A stretch of 64,000 bases of DNA from Tautonia marina. GTDB lineage: Bacteria > Planctomycetota > Planctomycetia > Isosphaerales > Isosphaeraceae. Location of the stretch: contig NZ_WEZF01000008.1 in assembly GCF_009177065.1 (NCBI RefSeq), positions 62,001-126,000 of the forward strand. The letters run 5' to 3'. A program made the translations under genes and the position numbers. Shown here in pieces: positions 38,775 through 48,035 of this stretch (the first letter of the stretch is position 1; each line of letters begins with the position of its first letter). The notes below the pieces were generated by a model. That model was given only the letters and a program-made list of their open reading frames with translations. It made no database searches and was not told where the DNA came from.

Positions 38775-39458
38775 ATGAACACGCCCGCCCAACCCGATCC
38801 GCTGACGGTTGCCGGCCCCGGCCGCGATGCGAAGGGGATGTTCCTCTGCCTCGAAGGCCCCGACGGCGCGGGGAAGTCGACCCAGGCCGCTCGGCTGGTC
38901 GAAACCCTGCAAGGGCTCGGCCTTTCCGTCGTCTCGTGCCGCGATCCCGGCGGCACGCCGCTCGGCGACCGGCTCCGGAGCCTCCTGCTCGATCGGGACA
39001 GCGTTCCGATGGGCATGCGGGCCGAGATGCTGCTTTACATGGCCAGTAGAGCTCAGATGGTCGATCAGGTTATTCGCCCGAATCTGGAGGCGGGGCGGGT
39101 GGTCGTGTCGGATCGCTACCTGCTCAGCAACGTGGTTTACCAGGGCCATGCGGGGGGCCTGGAGGTCGGGGAGCTCTGGAGTGTCGGCCGGGCGGCCATC
39201 GGCGGGGTGATGCCCGACCTGACCCTCCTGATCGACGTGCCCGAGGCGGTGGCTCGCTCCCGGACCGGAGGGCCGAGGGACCGGATCGAGGACCGAGGGG
39301 ACGGCTATCGCTCCCGCGTTCGCAACGGATTTCTTGAGGCGGCCCGATCGTATCCCGCGCCGATCGTCGTGATCGACGGGGCGAGGACACCGGACGAGGT
39401 CGCCGGCCGGATCGAAGGAGAGGTGCTGCGTGTCCTGGGGATCGGTCCGCGGTCATGA
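38775..39458 (+). CDS. tmk: Thymidylate kinase
   Basis: A 227-residue kinase that turns dTMP into dTDP. The P-loop is GPDGAGKST, followed by the DR(Y/H) motif in VVVSDRYLLSNVVYQG; the TMP-binding region is RDPGGTPLGDRLRSLLL and ML(L)YMASRAQMVDQVI. The lid is short (SRTGGPRDRIEDRG). The N-terminal 20 residues are extra. Its end overlaps the start of holB by 29 bases. The tmk-holB pairing is common in bacteria. Confidence 0.95.
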   Translation: MNTPAQPDPLTVAGPGRDAKGMFLCLEGPDGAGKSTQAARLVETLQGLGLSVVSCRDPGGTPLGDRLRSLLLDRDSVPMGMRAEMLLYMASRAQMVDQVIRPNLEAGRVVVSDRYLLSNVVYQGHAGGLEVGELWSVGRAAIGGVMPDLTLLIDVPEAVARSRTGGPRDRIEDRGDGYRSRVRNGFLEAARSYPAPIVVIDGARTPDEVAGRIEGEVLRVLGIGPRS

Positions 39459-40461
39459 TCGGGTGGTGGACGACCTGCGCAGGGCGGCCTCCAGTGGGCG
39501 ATTCCCGCATGCGCTGCTGTTCGTCGGGCCGGAGGGGATCGGCAAGCGGACGTTCGCCCGACGCCTGGCGCAGGCCCTGTTCTGCGAGCGACAGGCCGAG
39601 GGGTTGCTCGACCCTTGCGGCGAGTGCGCATCGTGCCGTCAGGTCGTCTCGGGAGATCACCCCGACCTGCACGAGGTCGGCCGCCCCGAGGACAAGCATG
39701 AGCTGCCGATCGCCGTCATCCGAGACCTCTGCCATGACCTGAGCCTCAAGCCCATGCGAGGCACCCGCAAGGTCGCCATCGTCGACGACGCCGACCACTT
39801 CAACGAAGAAGCGGCCAATGCCTTCCTGAAGACCCTGGAGGAGCCTCCCGACGGCGCGGTCCTGATCCTGATCGGTACGTCGTCTGAGTTGCAGCTTGAT
39901 ACGATCCTCTCGCGCTGCCGGGTCGTGCGGTTCGATCCCTTGCCCGAGGCGGAGCTGGCGGCGATCCTCCGCGATCGCGACCCCGAGGCCGACCCGAGCG
40001 AGGCCGACCGGCTCGCCCGGTTGGGGGAGGGGAGTGTCTCCCGAGCCCTCAGCCTGGCCGACCCCGAGTTGACGAGCTTCCGCCGACGCCTGGTCGACGA
40101 GCTGGCCGACGCCAGGCCGCTTGATGCGCCCGACCTCGCCCGACGGCTGGAGGAGTTCATCAAGGACGCGGGGAAGGAGAGCCTCGTCCAGCGGACCCGA
40201 GCGGCCGCGATCTTCGGCGAGCTGGCCCGGTTTTTCCGGGTCGTGCTCTGGCAAGGGGCCGGGCTCGATCCGCCGGCCCCCGACCCGTCCGACCGTCGAG
40301 CCGCCGCCGCTCTGGCCGATCGGCTCGAACCCGAGGATGTTTACTTGCTGGTCGAACGCTGCCTGGAAGCCGATTATCACTTGCGCAGGCGGGTCTATCT
40401 CCCCTTGCTTGTGGATGCCCTGGCGCGAGACCTGGGACGCTTGCTTTCCGGGCTTCGCTGA
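39430..40461 (+). CDS. holB: DNA polymerase III subunit delta-prime
   Basis: A 343-residue clamp-loader ATPase. The Walker A sequence is GPEGIGKRT, followed by a zinc-binding stretch CERQAEGLLDPCGECASC. Walker B is VAIVDDADHFNEEAANAFLKTLEEPP, and the sensor-1 region is SRCRVVRFDPLP. Start GTG at 39430 overlaps tmk by 29 bases; the family starts with W-x-x-V-x-GHD, and the start SWGSVRGHDRVVDDL matches. It loads the beta clamp with delta and tau/gamma. Usual length. Confidence 0.95.
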   Translation: MSWGSVRGHDRVVDDLRRAASSGRFPHALLFVGPEGIGKRTFARRLAQALFCERQAEGLLDPCGECASCRQVVSGDHPDLHEVGRPEDKHELPIAVIRDLCHDLSLKPMRGTRKVAIVDDADHFNEEAANAFLKTLEEPPDGAVLILIGTSSELQLDTILSRCRVVRFDPLPEAELAAILRDRDPEADPSEADRLARLGEGSVSRALSLADPELTSFRRRLVDELADARPLDAPDLARRLEEFIKDAGKESLVQRTRAAAIFGELARFFRVVLWQGAGLDPPAPDPSDRRAAAALADRLEPEDVYLLVERCLEADYHLRRRVYLPLLVDALARDLGRLLSGLR

Positions 40462-40556
40462 GGCGGCAGTGACCGGCGGCGATCGGCCATCGAGGGCGGG
40501 TCGAGTCATGATGCACGGTGTCGGGTCCAGGCCAGGCAATTGGCAAGGAGTCAAGG

Positions 40557-41513
40557 ATGACGGCAACCAACAGGCCCAGGACGATCTTGATCACCGGGGC
40601 CTCGTCGGGGCTCGGCGCCGCGATGGCTCGGGAGCTGGGCAGGGGAGGGCATCGACTCGCTCTGGTCGCCCGCAGGGCGGATCGGCTGGAGCAGGTGGCT
40701 CGGGACGTTCAGGACCGGGGAGGATCGGCCCTGGCGATCACCGACGACCTGGCCGATCCCGACGCTCCTGGTCGGATCGTCGCACAAACCACTGAGTACT
40801 TCGGACGCCTCGACGCGCTGATCAACAACGCAGGCATCGGCCTGCCCCACTACTTCGGCCGCTCCGATCCGGCGAACCTTCGGACCCAGCTTGAGGTGAA
40901 CTTTATCGCTCCCGTGATGCTCACGAGGCTGGCCTTGCCGCACCTGATCGCATCCAAAGGGGTGGTCATCTCCATTGGCTCAGCCATTGTGCAAATTCCC
41001 AACCCGATGCTCGGGGCGTACGGGGCGACCAAGGCAGGGCTGGCCTACTGGTCCGATGCGCTCCGGCGCGAGCTGGCGGTGCAGGGAGTTCGGGTCTGCC
41101 TGGTCGAGCTGGGTCCGGTCGAGACCGAATTCTTCGACGCGGTCGGCCGGCTGGGAGAAGAAGCGGGCAGCCAGGTCGATCACGCGCCTCCCGGAACCGT
41201 CTACAACGCCATGAGGGATCGGCCCCCCGCGATTCTCTCGGCACCGGTCGAGGAGGCGGCGCGGCGGATCGCCCGATTGCTCGATCAGCCTTGCCCCCGG
41301 CTGGCGCTACGTCGTCGGGTCGTCTGGCCGGTTCGCCTGATGGGGGCCTTCTTCCGGATTGTTCCGGGGCTGGCCGACCTGGGCATCTCGGCCATGATCC
41401 GCCGGATCGACCGCGAGGAGGCCCGGGCCGCGGCGGCACTGACCGCCGTTCGGGGAGGAGTCGGTGGCCGCGGCCCGCGGAACGGGGCACACTCGGGGAA
41501 TCGAACCCCTTGA
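40557..41513 (+). CDS. Short-chain dehydrogenase/reductase
   Basis: A 318-residue SDR. The nucleotide site is TGASSGLGAAMAREL, the structural motif is NNAGIG, and the active-site order is SIGSAIV... followed by YGATKAG (YxxxK). The Ser is in SIGS. It is a classical SDR with a C-terminal extension of about 70 residues, the end of which (HSGNRTP) is encoded over a tRNA T-arm-like sequence on the other strand. I chose the ATG at 40557 because it gives the standard start before RTILITGASSG; an upstream GTG at 40518 also exists. Substrate unknown. It follows holB by 95 bases. Confidence 0.88.
   Translation: MTATNRPRTILITGASSGLGAAMARELGRGGHRLALVARRADRLEQVARDVQDRGGSALAITDDLADPDAPGRIVAQTTEYFGRLDALINNAGIGLPHYFGRSDPANLRTQLEVNFIAPVMLTRLALPHLIASKGVVISIGSAIVQIPNPMLGAYGATKAGLAYWSDALRRELAVQGVRVCLVELGPVETEFFDAVGRLGEEAGSQVDHAPPGTVYNAMRDRPPAILSAPVEEAARRIARLLDQPCPRLALRRRVVWPVRLMGAFFRIVPGLADLGISAMIRRIDREEARAAAALTAVRGGVGGRGPRNGAHSGNRTP
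41495..41509 (-). other. tRNA T-arm-like fragment
   Basis: On the minus strand the bases read GGGGTTCGATTCCCC, the shape of a tRNA T-stem and loop. It overlaps the end of the SDR gene. No matching acceptor, D or anticodon arm is found on either side, so this is not a working tRNA. It could be a leftover of a tRNA or chance. Confidence 0.35.
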
Positions 41514-41568
41514 TCCGAAAGCTCGCCCGACGAGGGCCGAGCCTTCCAGGACCTTGAGGAGCAACCTT

Positions 41569-43119
41569 ATGCGCCGCCAGATGCTCGACGCGATCCGAGA
41601 CGGCTCGACCTGGGATCTGGTCGTCGTGGGAGGGGGCTCGACCGGCCTCGGAACGGCCCTCGATGCCGCGTCTCGCGGCTACAAAACCCTGCTTCTGGAA
41701 GCCAGAGACTTCGCGCAGGGCACCTCCAGCCGGAGCACGAAACTCGTTCACGGCGGGGTCCGATACCTGGCCGGTGGTCAGGTGGGGCTCGTCCGCGAGG
41801 CGCTCCGCGAGCGAGGACGGTTGCGCGAGAATGCCCCGCACCTGGTCTTCGCCAGTCCGTTCCTGGTGCCGACCTATTCCCGGTTCGACCTCTTGCAGTA
41901 TGGCACCGGATTGACGCTTTACGACCTGCTCGCCGGGAGTCGGAGTTTCGGCCGATCGCGGTGGGTCGGCGCGAGCGAGGCGAAGGAGCGCGTCCCCTCG
42001 TTGCGGACCCAGGGCCTTCGCGGAGGGATTCTCTACTACGACGGTCAGTTCGACGACGCCCGCCTGGCCATCGCCCTGATGCGGACGGTTCTTGATCAGG
42101 GGGGGATCGCCCTGAACTGGGCTCCCGTGACGAAGATCGTTCACGAACACGGTCGGGTCGCGGGGGTCGAGGCGCGGGACGAGGAAACCGGCGAGATCTT
42201 GCGCATCGCGGCTCGGGTGGTCGTCAATGCCGGAGGGGTCTTCGCCGACACAATCCGACACCTCGACCAGCCCGACGCCCGACCGATGATCCGGGCGAGC
42301 CGAGGGTCTCACCTGGTGCTGGACCGCTCGGTCTTGCCGGGAACAACCGCCGTGATGGTGCCGAAGACCGACGACGGGCGGGTCTTGTTCCTGATTCCGT
42401 GGCTCGACCGGGTAATCCTCGGCACGACCGACACGCCGGTCGAGGGATTGCCGATCGAGCCGAAACCCTCGGCCGAGGAAGTGGCCTACATGCTCGATCA
42501 CGCCGGGCGCTACCTGGCGAAGCCTCCCGAGCGGGAGGAGGTACGGAGTGTCTTCGCCGGACTTCGGCCTTTGATCGATCACGCCGGGGTCAAATCGACG
42601 GCCAAGCTCTCCCGGGAACACTCGGTGCTGGTCTCCGAATCAGGGCTGGTGACGATCACCGGCGGCAAGTGGACGACCTACCGCGTGATGGCGTCGAACG
42701 CAGTCGATCGGGCCGCGAAGGTCGGCAAGTTGCCGGATCGGCCGTGCAAGACGGCCTCGCTCCGGCTCCGAGGGGCGACAGACGCACCGGCCGAGGACTC
42801 GCTGGGTGAGTACGGTTCGGATGCCCCCGAACTGCGGGCCTTGCTCCGCTCGAAACCCGGTTGGGACAAGCCCTTTCACCCGAGCCTTTCGACCCGACTC
42901 GGCGAGGTGGCCTGGGCGGCCCGCTTCGAGATGGCCAGGAAGGTCGAGGACGTGCTCGCCCGCCGATCCCGCTGCCTGCTGCTCGACGCCCGAGCGAGTC
43001 TCGACGCCGCCCCGAAGGTCGCCGCCGTGCTGGCCGAGGAACTCGGCCACGACGAAACCTGGCAGGCCGATCAGGTCCGGGCGTTTCGATCCCTGGCCGA
43101 AGGGTATCTCTTGCCCTGA
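41569..43119 (+). CDS. glpD: Glycerol-3-phosphate dehydrogenase, FAD-dependent (GlpD type)
   Basis: A 516-residue flavoenzyme that oxidises glycerol-3-phosphate and feeds electrons to quinone. The FAD site is DLVVVGGGSTGLGTALDAA, followed by SSRSTKLVHGGVRYL, the family signature. Later conserved segments are DDARLAIALMRTVLDQGG, RASRGSHLVL, IPWLDRVILGTTDTP and GLVTITGGKWTTYR. The C-terminal helical domain is present. ATG at 41569 with GAGGAG seven bases upstream; the frame further upstream is a shadow. Membrane-bound in life. It could serve lipid turnover. Confidence 0.93.
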   Translation: MRRQMLDAIRDGSTWDLVVVGGGSTGLGTALDAASRGYKTLLLEARDFAQGTSSRSTKLVHGGVRYLAGGQVGLVREALRERGRLRENAPHLVFASPFLVPTYSRFDLLQYGTGLTLYDLLAGSRSFGRSRWVGASEAKERVPSLRTQGLRGGILYYDGQFDDARLAIALMRTVLDQGGIALNWAPVTKIVHEHGRVAGVEARDEETGEILRIAARVVVNAGGVFADTIRHLDQPDARPMIRASRGSHLVLDRSVLPGTTAVMVPKTDDGRVLFLIPWLDRVILGTTDTPVEGLPIEPKPSAEEVAYMLDHAGRYLAKPPEREEVRSVFAGLRPLIDHAGVKSTAKLSREHSVLVSESGLVTITGGKWTTYRVMASNAVDRAAKVGKLPDRPCKTASLRLRGATDAPAEDSLGEYGSDAPELRALLRSKPGWDKPFHPSLSTRLGEVAWAARFEMARKVEDVLARRSRCLLLDARASLDAAPKVAAVLAEELGHDETWQADQVRAFRSLAEGYLLP

Positions 43120-43297
43120 TCGGGCAGGGAAAGGGACGCCCGAACAAGATGAAGGGCTTCGGGTTGCACCGCCTCGACGCGGTGGGCGCCGCCTCGTACG
43201 ATTGAGGGCCTGTCCTCGCCCCGATCATCATCCTCCCAATCGGTCGTCGATCGTTCCCGAGACACCGGGAATCCAGAGGCCGAGCGAGACCAGCCCC

Positions 43298-46200
43298 ATG
43301 CGACGATGGACCTGGCCGATTGGAATCGTCCCCCTCTGGTTTGCGCTCGGTTTGCTCGGAGCGGGGGACGCGCCTCAAGCTCAAAACGAACCTGCCGGCA
43401 AGATCGAGAACGCCCCTCGGACGGCTCCGATCGACGAGCCTCCCGGAGACCGGGTTCCGTGGACGACCTCCCGCATGGTCGGGTCGCCCGATCCCCCGCG
43501 ACCGTACGTGGTGGATGTGGCCTTTCCGCACCTGGTCTTCGATCGGCCGGTCGAGCTGGTCGTCGTGCCGGGGACCGATCGCCTGGCCATCGCAGAGCTG
43601 GGAGGCAAGATCCTGACCTTCCCGGACGACCCGGCGAAGGCGGTCGAAACTGCCTTGATGTTCGATCTGAAACCACGTCATCCGAGGTTCACGAACCTCT
43701 ACGGCCTGGCTTTTCACCCGAAGTTCGAACAGAACGGCCGCCTGTTCGTCTGCTACACAATCGGCCACGGTGAGGAGGACGGCACCCGCGTCTCCGAGTT
43801 CCGGGTCAACCCAAACGATCCCTTTCGCATCGATCCGACGAGTGAGCGCATTCTCATCACCTGGTATTCGGGAGGCCACAACGGCGGCTCGCTGAAGTTC
43901 AGCCCGGTCGACGGTTACCTGTACATCTCCAGCGGAGACGGGGCGGCGCCGAGTCCTCCCGATCCGTTCCAGGCGGGGCAGGACATGACAACCCTGCTGT
44001 CAAAAGTCTTGCGGATTGACGTGGATGCTCAGGACCCGGGGCTCGCCTATCGGATCCCTCCGGACAATCCGTTCGTGGACCTGCCCGGCGCCCGGCCGGA
44101 GATCTGGGCCTATGGCTTCCGGAATCCCTGGCGGATGAGTTTTGACCGCGAGGGGGGCGACCTCTGGCTCGGTGACGTGGGCTGGGAACTGTGGGAACTG
44201 GTCCACCGGATCGAGCGGGGGGGCAACTATGGCTGGAGCGTGATGGAAGGCCGTCAGGCCGTGCTGCCCGACGCGCCGAGAGGCCCGACCCCGATCTCTC
44301 CTCCGGTCGTCGATCACCCGCACTCCGAGGCGGCGTCGGTCACCGGCGGATTTGTTTACCGAGGGGATCGCCTGGCCAAGCTTCGGGGGGCGTACATCTA
44401 CGGCGACTTCCAGACCGGCACCCTCTGGGGTCTTCGCGTCGATGGCGGGGTCGTGACCTGGCACGAGGTCCTGGCCGAGACACCGTTGCGGCTTGTTGCC
44501 TTCGGCGAGGACCGATCGGGGGAGCTTTACCTGCTCGATTACGAGCAGACGAACCGCATCTACCGCCTCGTCCCGAACCCCGACGCCACCGCGCCGAACG
44601 TGCAATTCCCCCGGCGATTGAGCGACACCGGGCTGTTTACCTCGGTCGCCGATCTGGAACCGGCCCCCGGCGTGCTTCGCTACCGGATCAATGCCCCAGG
44701 CTGGAGCGATGGGCTCGACGCCGACCGCCTGATGGCCGTTCCCAACCTCGACCGCATCTCCTGGACCCGAGACGGCCTGTGGGCGTATCCCGACGGCTCG
44801 GTCTTCGCCCGGACGGTCCTGTTCGACGGGGAGACGGACTCTGGACTCGCCAAAGCCCCGGCAAGGCGCCTGGAAACCCAGGTGCTTCACCTCGAAGAGG
44901 GGCGCTGGCGGGCCTATTCCTACCAATGGAACGCGGAACAGACCGATGCCACCCTTGTCGAGCCCGAGGGGGCAACGGTGGCGATCCCGCTCGACGACTC
45001 CCGGACGATCACCCACCGGATCGCCCCGAGGTCGGAATGCCTGCTCTGCCATAATCCCTGGGCTGGCGAGGGGCTTCTGTTCGGTCGACAATCGGCCACC
45101 CCCTTGACGGCCAACACGCTGCAACTGAACACGATCGGTTCCGACGAGGGCCAGACCAGGGAGCAGCTTCGCGCGTTCGAACAGCTTGGCCTGTTTCACG
45201 AACCGCTCCCCGAACCTCCCGAAGCACTCCCGAGACTGGCCAACCCGTACGACGAGACGCATGACCTCGACACTCGGGCGCGCTCGTACCTTCAGGTCAA
45301 TTGCGCCCATTGCCACCGCTTCGGAGCCGGGGGATCGGCCAATCTGAATCTGGTCTTCGATCGTTCGCTTGCAGAGACGGGGCTGCTCGGGATGACGCCG
45401 GTGCAGGGGACCTTCGGCCTCGACGACGCCCGAATTCTGGCGCCGGGCGACCCGTTCGGGTCGATCGTGCTGTTCCGCATGGCCAAGCTGGGAGCGGGGC
45501 GGATGCCCCGTGTTGGGTCGTCGGAGGTGGACGTCCAGGCACTCGACCTGATGCACCGCTGGATCGCCGGCCTGAACGACGAGGGCCAGGTCAACGCTCC
45601 CGCCGATCCCTTCCGCACCCTTTCCGCCGAGGTGACCGAGGCCATCGCCATCCTTGGCCAGGCCGAAGGAACCAACCCCGAGGCCCGAGCCGCCGCCTTC
45701 GAGCAAGCCACCGGGAGCATTCGCGGAGCCCTGGCACTGCTTCGGCGGATTGACGAGGGAGCGATCGCTCCTCCGGTCGTCGAGGAACTGGTGGCGATGG
45801 CCCATCATTCCCCCTCGGCCGAGGTCCGCGACCTGTTCGAGCGGTTCATCCCCGCCTCGGAGCGATTGGAGCGGCTCGGGGAGTCGTTCGATACGAACGC
45901 CCTGCTGGCCCTGACCGGCGACGCCGATCGCGGCCGTCTCCTGTTCGTCGAAGGAAACGTCGCCCAGTGCCGAACCTGCCACCGGATCGGCGGCGAGGGC
46001 ACAGTGGTCGGCCCCGATCTCGATGGCATCGGCGCCAAGTATTCGCGTCCGGAACTGTTGCACCACATCGTGCAACCCTCCGTGACGATCGACCCGCCCT
46101 ATGTCAGTTACCTGCTAGAAACGACCGCCGGGTTGCTGCAGACGGGCATGCTCGTCGAGAACACCCGCCTCGGCGTGGTGTTGAAAGATGCCCAGGGCAA

Positions 46201-46348
46201 GACGGTTCGGGTCGATGCCGCCGAGGTGGAGGCGCTGAACGCGGTCCCACAGTCGCTGATGCCCGAGGGACTGCTGGCCCCGCTCACCCCTCAGCAAGCC
46301 GCCGACCTGCTGGCCTTCCTCGCCGAGCAAACGCGCCCGGCTCCCTGA
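43298..46348 (+). CDS. Secreted sorbosone-dehydrogenase-type beta-propeller with three CXXCH heme motifs
   Basis: A 1016-residue exported protein. Residues 1-30 form a signal peptide. Residues about 70-430 are a glucose/sorbosone dehydrogenase-type propeller (NLYGLAFHPKFEQNGRLFV, GHNGGSLKFSPVDGYLY, AYGFRNPWRMSFDREG, WELVHRIERGGNYGW), a fold that uses PQQ. After residue 450 a planctomycete-style domain follows with CLLCH, then CAHCH, and near the end CRTCH in AQCRTCHRIGGEGTVVGPDL. Three c-type heme sites are therefore likely. I infer a periplasmic sugar or alcohol dehydrogenase that passes electrons through its own hemes. ATG at 43298 gives the signal peptide; upstream frame is shadow of glpD. 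Confidence 0.82.
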   Translation: MRRWTWPIGIVPLWFALGLLGAGDAPQAQNEPAGKIENAPRTAPIDEPPGDRVPWTTSRMVGSPDPPRPYVVDVAFPHLVFDRPVELVVVPGTDRLAIAELGGKILTFPDDPAKAVETALMFDLKPRHPRFTNLYGLAFHPKFEQNGRLFVCYTIGHGEEDGTRVSEFRVNPNDPFRIDPTSERILITWYSGGHNGGSLKFSPVDGYLYISSGDGAAPSPPDPFQAGQDMTTLLSKVLRIDVDAQDPGLAYRIPPDNPFVDLPGARPEIWAYGFRNPWRMSFDREGGDLWLGDVGWELWELVHRIERGGNYGWSVMEGRQAVLPDAPRGPTPISPPVVDHPHSEAASVTGGFVYRGDRLAKLRGAYIYGDFQTGTLWGLRVDGGVVTWHEVLAETPLRLVAFGEDRSGELYLLDYEQTNRIYRLVPNPDATAPNVQFPRRLSDTGLFTSVADLEPAPGVLRYRINAPGWSDGLDADRLMAVPNLDRISWTRDGLWAYPDGSVFARTVLFDGETDSGLAKAPARRLETQVLHLEEGRWRAYSYQWNAEQTDATLVEPEGATVAIPLDDSRTITHRIAPRSECLLCHNPWAGEGLLFGRQSATPLTANTLQLNTIGSDEGQTREQLRAFEQLGLFHEPLPEPPEALPRLANPYDETHDLDTRARSYLQVNCAHCHRFGAGGSANLNLVFDRSLAETGLLGMTPVQGTFGLDDARILAPGDPFGSIVLFRMAKLGAGRMPRVGSSEVDVQALDLMHRWIAGLNDEGQVNAPADPFRTLSAEVTEAIAILGQAEGTNPEARAAAFEQATGSIRGALALLRRIDEGAIAPPVVEELVAMAHHSPSAEVRDLFERFIPASERLERLGESFDTNALLALTGDADRGRLLFVEGNVAQCRTCHRIGGEGTVVGPDLDGIGAKYSRPELLHHIVQPSVTIDPPYVSYLLETTAGLLQTGMLVENTRLGVVLKDAQGKTVRVDAAEVEALNAVPQSLMPEGLLAPLTPQQAADLLAFLAEQTRPAP

Positions 46349-46540
46349 CACGCGGACGAGGGCCGGGGCGAGCAACTCAGCCGATCCAGCGCTCAATCCC
46401 GCATCGCATGTGCCAACGGGAAAGGCCCCGAGGACCGCACTTGCTTCCCGAGCGCGGTCCGAGGTCGCAGGTCCACTCAAAACGACCCGTCCAAAGGATT
46501 GTGTCCGGCGTGTTCGACCCGAGAGGAAGGAGCTTGAGGC

Positions 46541-46590
46541 GGGCGAGCAAGGCGAGGCAAACGAGCAAGGCAAGGCAAGGCAAAGGCAGG
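46541..46590. repeat. Short GGCAA-type tandem repeat
   Basis: Within the 302-bp gap 46349-46650, the motifs GAGCAAGGC and AAGGC recur in tandem about seven times in imperfect form. It looks like slippage-prone simple repeat. No gene is seen in the gap. Confidence 0.6.
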
Positions 46591-46650
46591 GCTGTCGCAG
46601 TGGCAAGGGCTTCGGAGTCAGGCCGATCGAATCGGCACCGACTCCGGGCG

Positions 46651-46953
46651 TCAGGCGACGCCAACCCCATGACAGTGCGAGGGATCGGCCGAGGGATACA
46701 TCACGTCCGAATCGCTGTCGTCAAGCAAGCCGCCCACCTGGACTTCCAGTTGGTCGAACCAGTGGAGCAGCTGAGCGTTGGCTTCGGACTCGAACACCTG
46801 CCGGACCTCGCCGATCTGGTCGAGCAAGGACAGGACTTCGCACCGGTCTTGCGGTGCCTCGTCTCGCAAGACCCGATACGCCTGGGAAGCGAGCTTCCGT
46901 AATGCGGCTGCGGGGGCATCAGCCTCGTTTTTGAAAGAAGATTGTTTTGGCAT
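46651..46953 (-). CDS. Small protein of unknown function
   Basis: A 100-residue helical, acidic protein (PAAALRKLASQAYRVLRDEAPQDRCEVLSLLDQIGEVRQVF). No signal peptide, no membrane part, no known motif. The heptad pattern over residues 15-75 suggests a helical bundle or a dimer. It is read leftward, like the operon to its right, but is 389 bases from it. I do not recognise the family. Confidence 0.55.
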   Translation of the reverse strand: MPKQSSFKNEADAPAAALRKLASQAYRVLRDEAPQDRCEVLSLLDQIGEVRQVFESEANAQLLHWFDQLEVQVGGLLDDSDSDVMYPSADPSHCHGVGVA

Positions 46954-47342
46954 GGGAACAGTCCTTCACACGATTCAGCCTTGCCGACACCACCCGACAT
47001 GGGGCAAGCCGCTTGGCTCGAAACAAGAGACACTCCAACGGGCCGTCAGGTTCTCAGACGCGTTTCGAAACGGCTGAGGTCGATCACCCTCAGTGTATAC
47101 GCTCGGCACGGGTGAATCTTTTGGAGCTTTTTACGTCGGTGCGAAGAATTTGTTCGATCGCACCGTTCAAAAAGCCCCTCATTGAAAAAATTACGACGCC
47201 AGGCGCTCAGAACGAACGCAGTTCCTTGAAGGTGTCTTCCTCGTCACTCGCAATCAGACGAGCGCCGGCGACACGTTCCCGACGAACTTCTTCGAAGGGG
47301 GGGGAACCGGCTCGTCTCGCGTGACCGGAATCGGCCATCCGA
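46954..47342. other. Gap with one inverted repeat, no gene
   Basis: This 389-bp gap separates the small unknown gene from the end of the lipid-synthase operon. It is AT-richer in the middle (about 47090-47200). GGTGCGA at 47138-47144 is mirrored by TCGCACC at 47158-47164 with a 13-base loop, a possible operator for the small gene. No convincing T run marks a terminator for the operon. Confidence 0.45.
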
Positions 47343-48035
47343 TCAGGATTCGACGATCTGTCCGTCTCTCATCCGAACTTCACGATCGGCCGCGGCGGCG
47401 ACCTCGGGACTATGCGTCACGATCAGGAGGGTAATCGACCGCTCGGCCCGGAGTCTTGCCAGCAGGTCGAGGATTTCTTGCTGAGATCGTGAGTCGAGGT
47501 TCCCGGTCGGCTCGTCGGCCAGGAGGAGAGCGGGCTCGTTCGCCAGGGCTCGGGCGATCGCCACCCGTTGCCGTTCTCCGATGGAAAGACTTCGGGGCAG
47601 ATGCCCCATCCGATGCGGCAAGCCCACCTCGTCCAGGAGCTTGCGAGCCACTTCGGGGCGCTGGGAGCGGGGGCGGCCCCCAGGGAACATGGGCACCTGC
47701 ACGTTTTCCAGGGCCGTTAGGGTCGAGATCAGATGAAACGCCTGGAAGACGAAGCCGACCTCGCACGCCCGATACCGATCGAGGTCGATCCCCGAAAGAG
47801 GGGTCCCCTTGTAATAGACCGTGCCCGAAGTTGGCCGATCGAGCCCACCAAGCACATGCAGCAAGGTGCTCTTGCCGCATCCCGAAGGCCCGGTGATCGC
47901 CACGAACTCTCCCGATCCCACCGCAACCGAGACCCCTCGAAGCGCCTGGACGTCACCATCGGGGTAGGTCTTGACCAAGGAATCGCCCCGGAGCAAGGGG
48001 GGGACAGTCTGGCCGTTCGAATCGTGCTCAGTCAT
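47343..48035 (-). CDS. ABC transporter ATP-binding protein, LolD/MacB/DevA-like
   Basis: A 230-residue ATPase. Walker A is GPSGCGKST, the signature is [15 protein letters not shown], Walker B is [15 protein letters not shown] and the switch His is in VTHSPEVA. This signature and the DEPTGNLD motif place it in the branch that works with FtsX-type permeases: LolD, MacB, DevA. It overlaps the permease gene by eight bases and is the last gene of the synthase operon. I infer that it powers export or membrane extraction of the product of the cluster. Confidence 0.93.
   Translation of the reverse strand: MTEHDSNGQTVPPLLRGDSLVKTYPDGDVQALRGVSVAVGSGEFVAITGPSGCGKSTLLHVLGGLDRPTSGTVYYKGTPLSGIDLDRYRACEVGFVFQAFHLISTLTALENVQVPMFPGGRPRSQRPEVARKLLDEVGLPHRMGHLPRSLSIGERQRVAIARALANEPALLLADEPTGNLDSRSQQEILDLLARLRAERSITLLIVTHSPEVAAAADREVRMRDGQIVES

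Noticed and set aside
41464-41568. N-terminal extension of glpD
   Set aside because: The ATG at 41569 has a fine ribosome site and gives the family start; the extension is the antisense of a tRNA-like sequence and has no likeness to GlpD.
41480-41600. A complete tRNA gene around the T-arm-like sequence
   Set aside because: I found no acceptor stem partner for the 3' side, and no D or anticodon arm in the 90 bases before it.
42806-43297. N-terminal extension of the triple-heme propeller protein into glpD
   Set aside because: The extension has shadow-like composition, and the ATG at 43298 begins a proper signal peptide.
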